NCBI GenBank assembly: GCA_022925895.1 | Contig: JAKSYS010000328.1 | Location: forward strand, 1 to 64,000 | From: Fragilaria crotonensis | Taxonomy: Eukaryota; Bacillariophyta; Fragilariophyceae; Fragilariales; Fragilariaceae | DNA: 64,000 bases | Direction of reading: 5' to 3' | Shown: in pieces, positions 63,356-64,000 of the stretch | Position numbering within the stretch: position 1 is the first letter of the stretch | Layout: every line of letters begins with the position of its first letter | Program-made: the position numbers and the translations under genes | The notes under the pieces: model-generated | Told to the model about the DNA's origin: nothing | Seen by the model: the letters and a program-made list of their open reading frames with translations, nothing else | The model's database searches: none

Positions 63356-64000
63356 TACTAGTAGTCTACTTGCATACTATTTCGTTTACGTGAGAGTTGA
63401 AAATGTCAGGTTGCACTACTAGACTACTGCAACAACAGTACTGGTAGAGAGGTGTATTAGGTATGATAGACTACCAGTTAAAAATGGCTTTGAGTCATTA
63501 AAAAACACCATGTTGGACTAAAAAGTTCTCAATGACAATCCGATGCAATGCAATTAACTTCAAGTGCCACTCATGTCGATCATGCTTTATGCTACCACAT
63601 GGTTGAATCATTTCTATACTGGACAAAGAATTCATGAAGATATTGATGCTTTTAAAAGCGTCGTTCTCGGTTTAATGGCTCTAAGCAATTTACTAGTTTA
63701 TATCCATACCTGAATATTTTTCAATATCTGTCGGTTGAGTTTTTTTACTCCATTCAACATAATTTCATTGTCGTCTTCACCCAATTTCTTTGTACTGCTA
63801 CGCTGATTCTACGTCGCACATAGGTATCACTCCAAAACATGATGTAATTCATCACGTGAAGTACAAGTACCAGGTACATGGCGCGGGAACTACAGTTAAG
63901 CAGATATCTATATTTCTCGCAATCATTAAAAAAAATACTGCACGGAATGTCTACATAAAATTGGTGGCCCGGCTCAATGGTGGAAAATTTGAGATGTGCA
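63356..64000. other. Gene-free right edge
   Basis: 645 bp with GTAC words at 63410-63460 and a GTACAAGTACCAGGTACATG patch at about 63860. Nothing else recognised. Confidence 0.45.

Noticed and set aside
1-64000. CRISPR arrays, operons and tRNA genes
   Set aside because: No regularly spaced repeats, no polycistronic layout and no convincing tRNA A/B-box pair with cloverleaf was seen; the sequence is eukaryotic nuclear DNA.

Overview
The window looks like nuclear DNA of a photosynthetic stramenopile, most likely a diatom. Genes are eukaryotic and mostly intron-poor, with short GT-AG introns. Several predicted proteins begin with a signal peptide ending in an ASAFAP-like motif, the plastid-import signature of algae with secondary red plastids (J-domain protein, tyrosine phosphatase, TspO). 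The ferrochelatase carries a chlorophyll-binding-type C-terminal helix, and the LTR retroelement is a diatom-style Ty1/copia. I found no rRNA, convincing tRNA, CRISPR array or prokaryotic operon.

Layout. 1-13 kb: a staphylococcal-nuclease-fold gene running off the left edge, a plastid J-domain/coiled-coil protein, an HMG-box protein, the Pol III subunit RPC25, an RRM protein, a WD40 protein and an ankyrin protein. 13-16.6 kb: gene-free and CpG-poor, with a decayed WD40-like relic. 16.6-25.2 kb: compact housekeeping block of a NIFK-like RRM protein, COQ9, proteasome RPN9, a multi-pass membrane protein, a plastid-type tyrosine phosphatase and a SEC14-like protein. 25.4-32.1 kb: two paralogous type II membrane glycosyltransferase-like genes with a nearly intact hAT transposon between them. 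32.9-36.8 kb: a GEN1-like Holliday-junction resolvase with a Mutator-type element inserted right behind its stop codon. 37-39 kb: low-complexity repeats and a large palindrome. 39.1-44.9 kb: CCT1, a hemerythrin-like secreted protein, an NAD(P)HX dehydratase and TspO. 46.3-47.7 kb: an RNase H retroelement fragment. 48.3-49.8 kb: ferrochelatase. 50-64 kb: transposon territory with a Tc1-like MITE, a Ty1/copia element whose pol is cut by a fragment of a second, unrelated reverse-transcriptase element, and a nested pair of inverted-repeat elements.

Two patterns run through the window. First, spacers between genes (and non-coding parts of some transposons) are packed with the self-complementary word GTAC in palindromic contexts, while genes are not. 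Second, at least five conserved genes are interrupted by frameshifts that are each repaired by adding exactly one base, often in a homopolymer. That bias points to missing bases in an unpolished long-read assembly rather than to pseudogenes. Gene coordinates below give the ATG I prefer; several reading frames are open further upstream only from non-ATG codons. Identifications come from recognising motifs by eye; no database search was possible.
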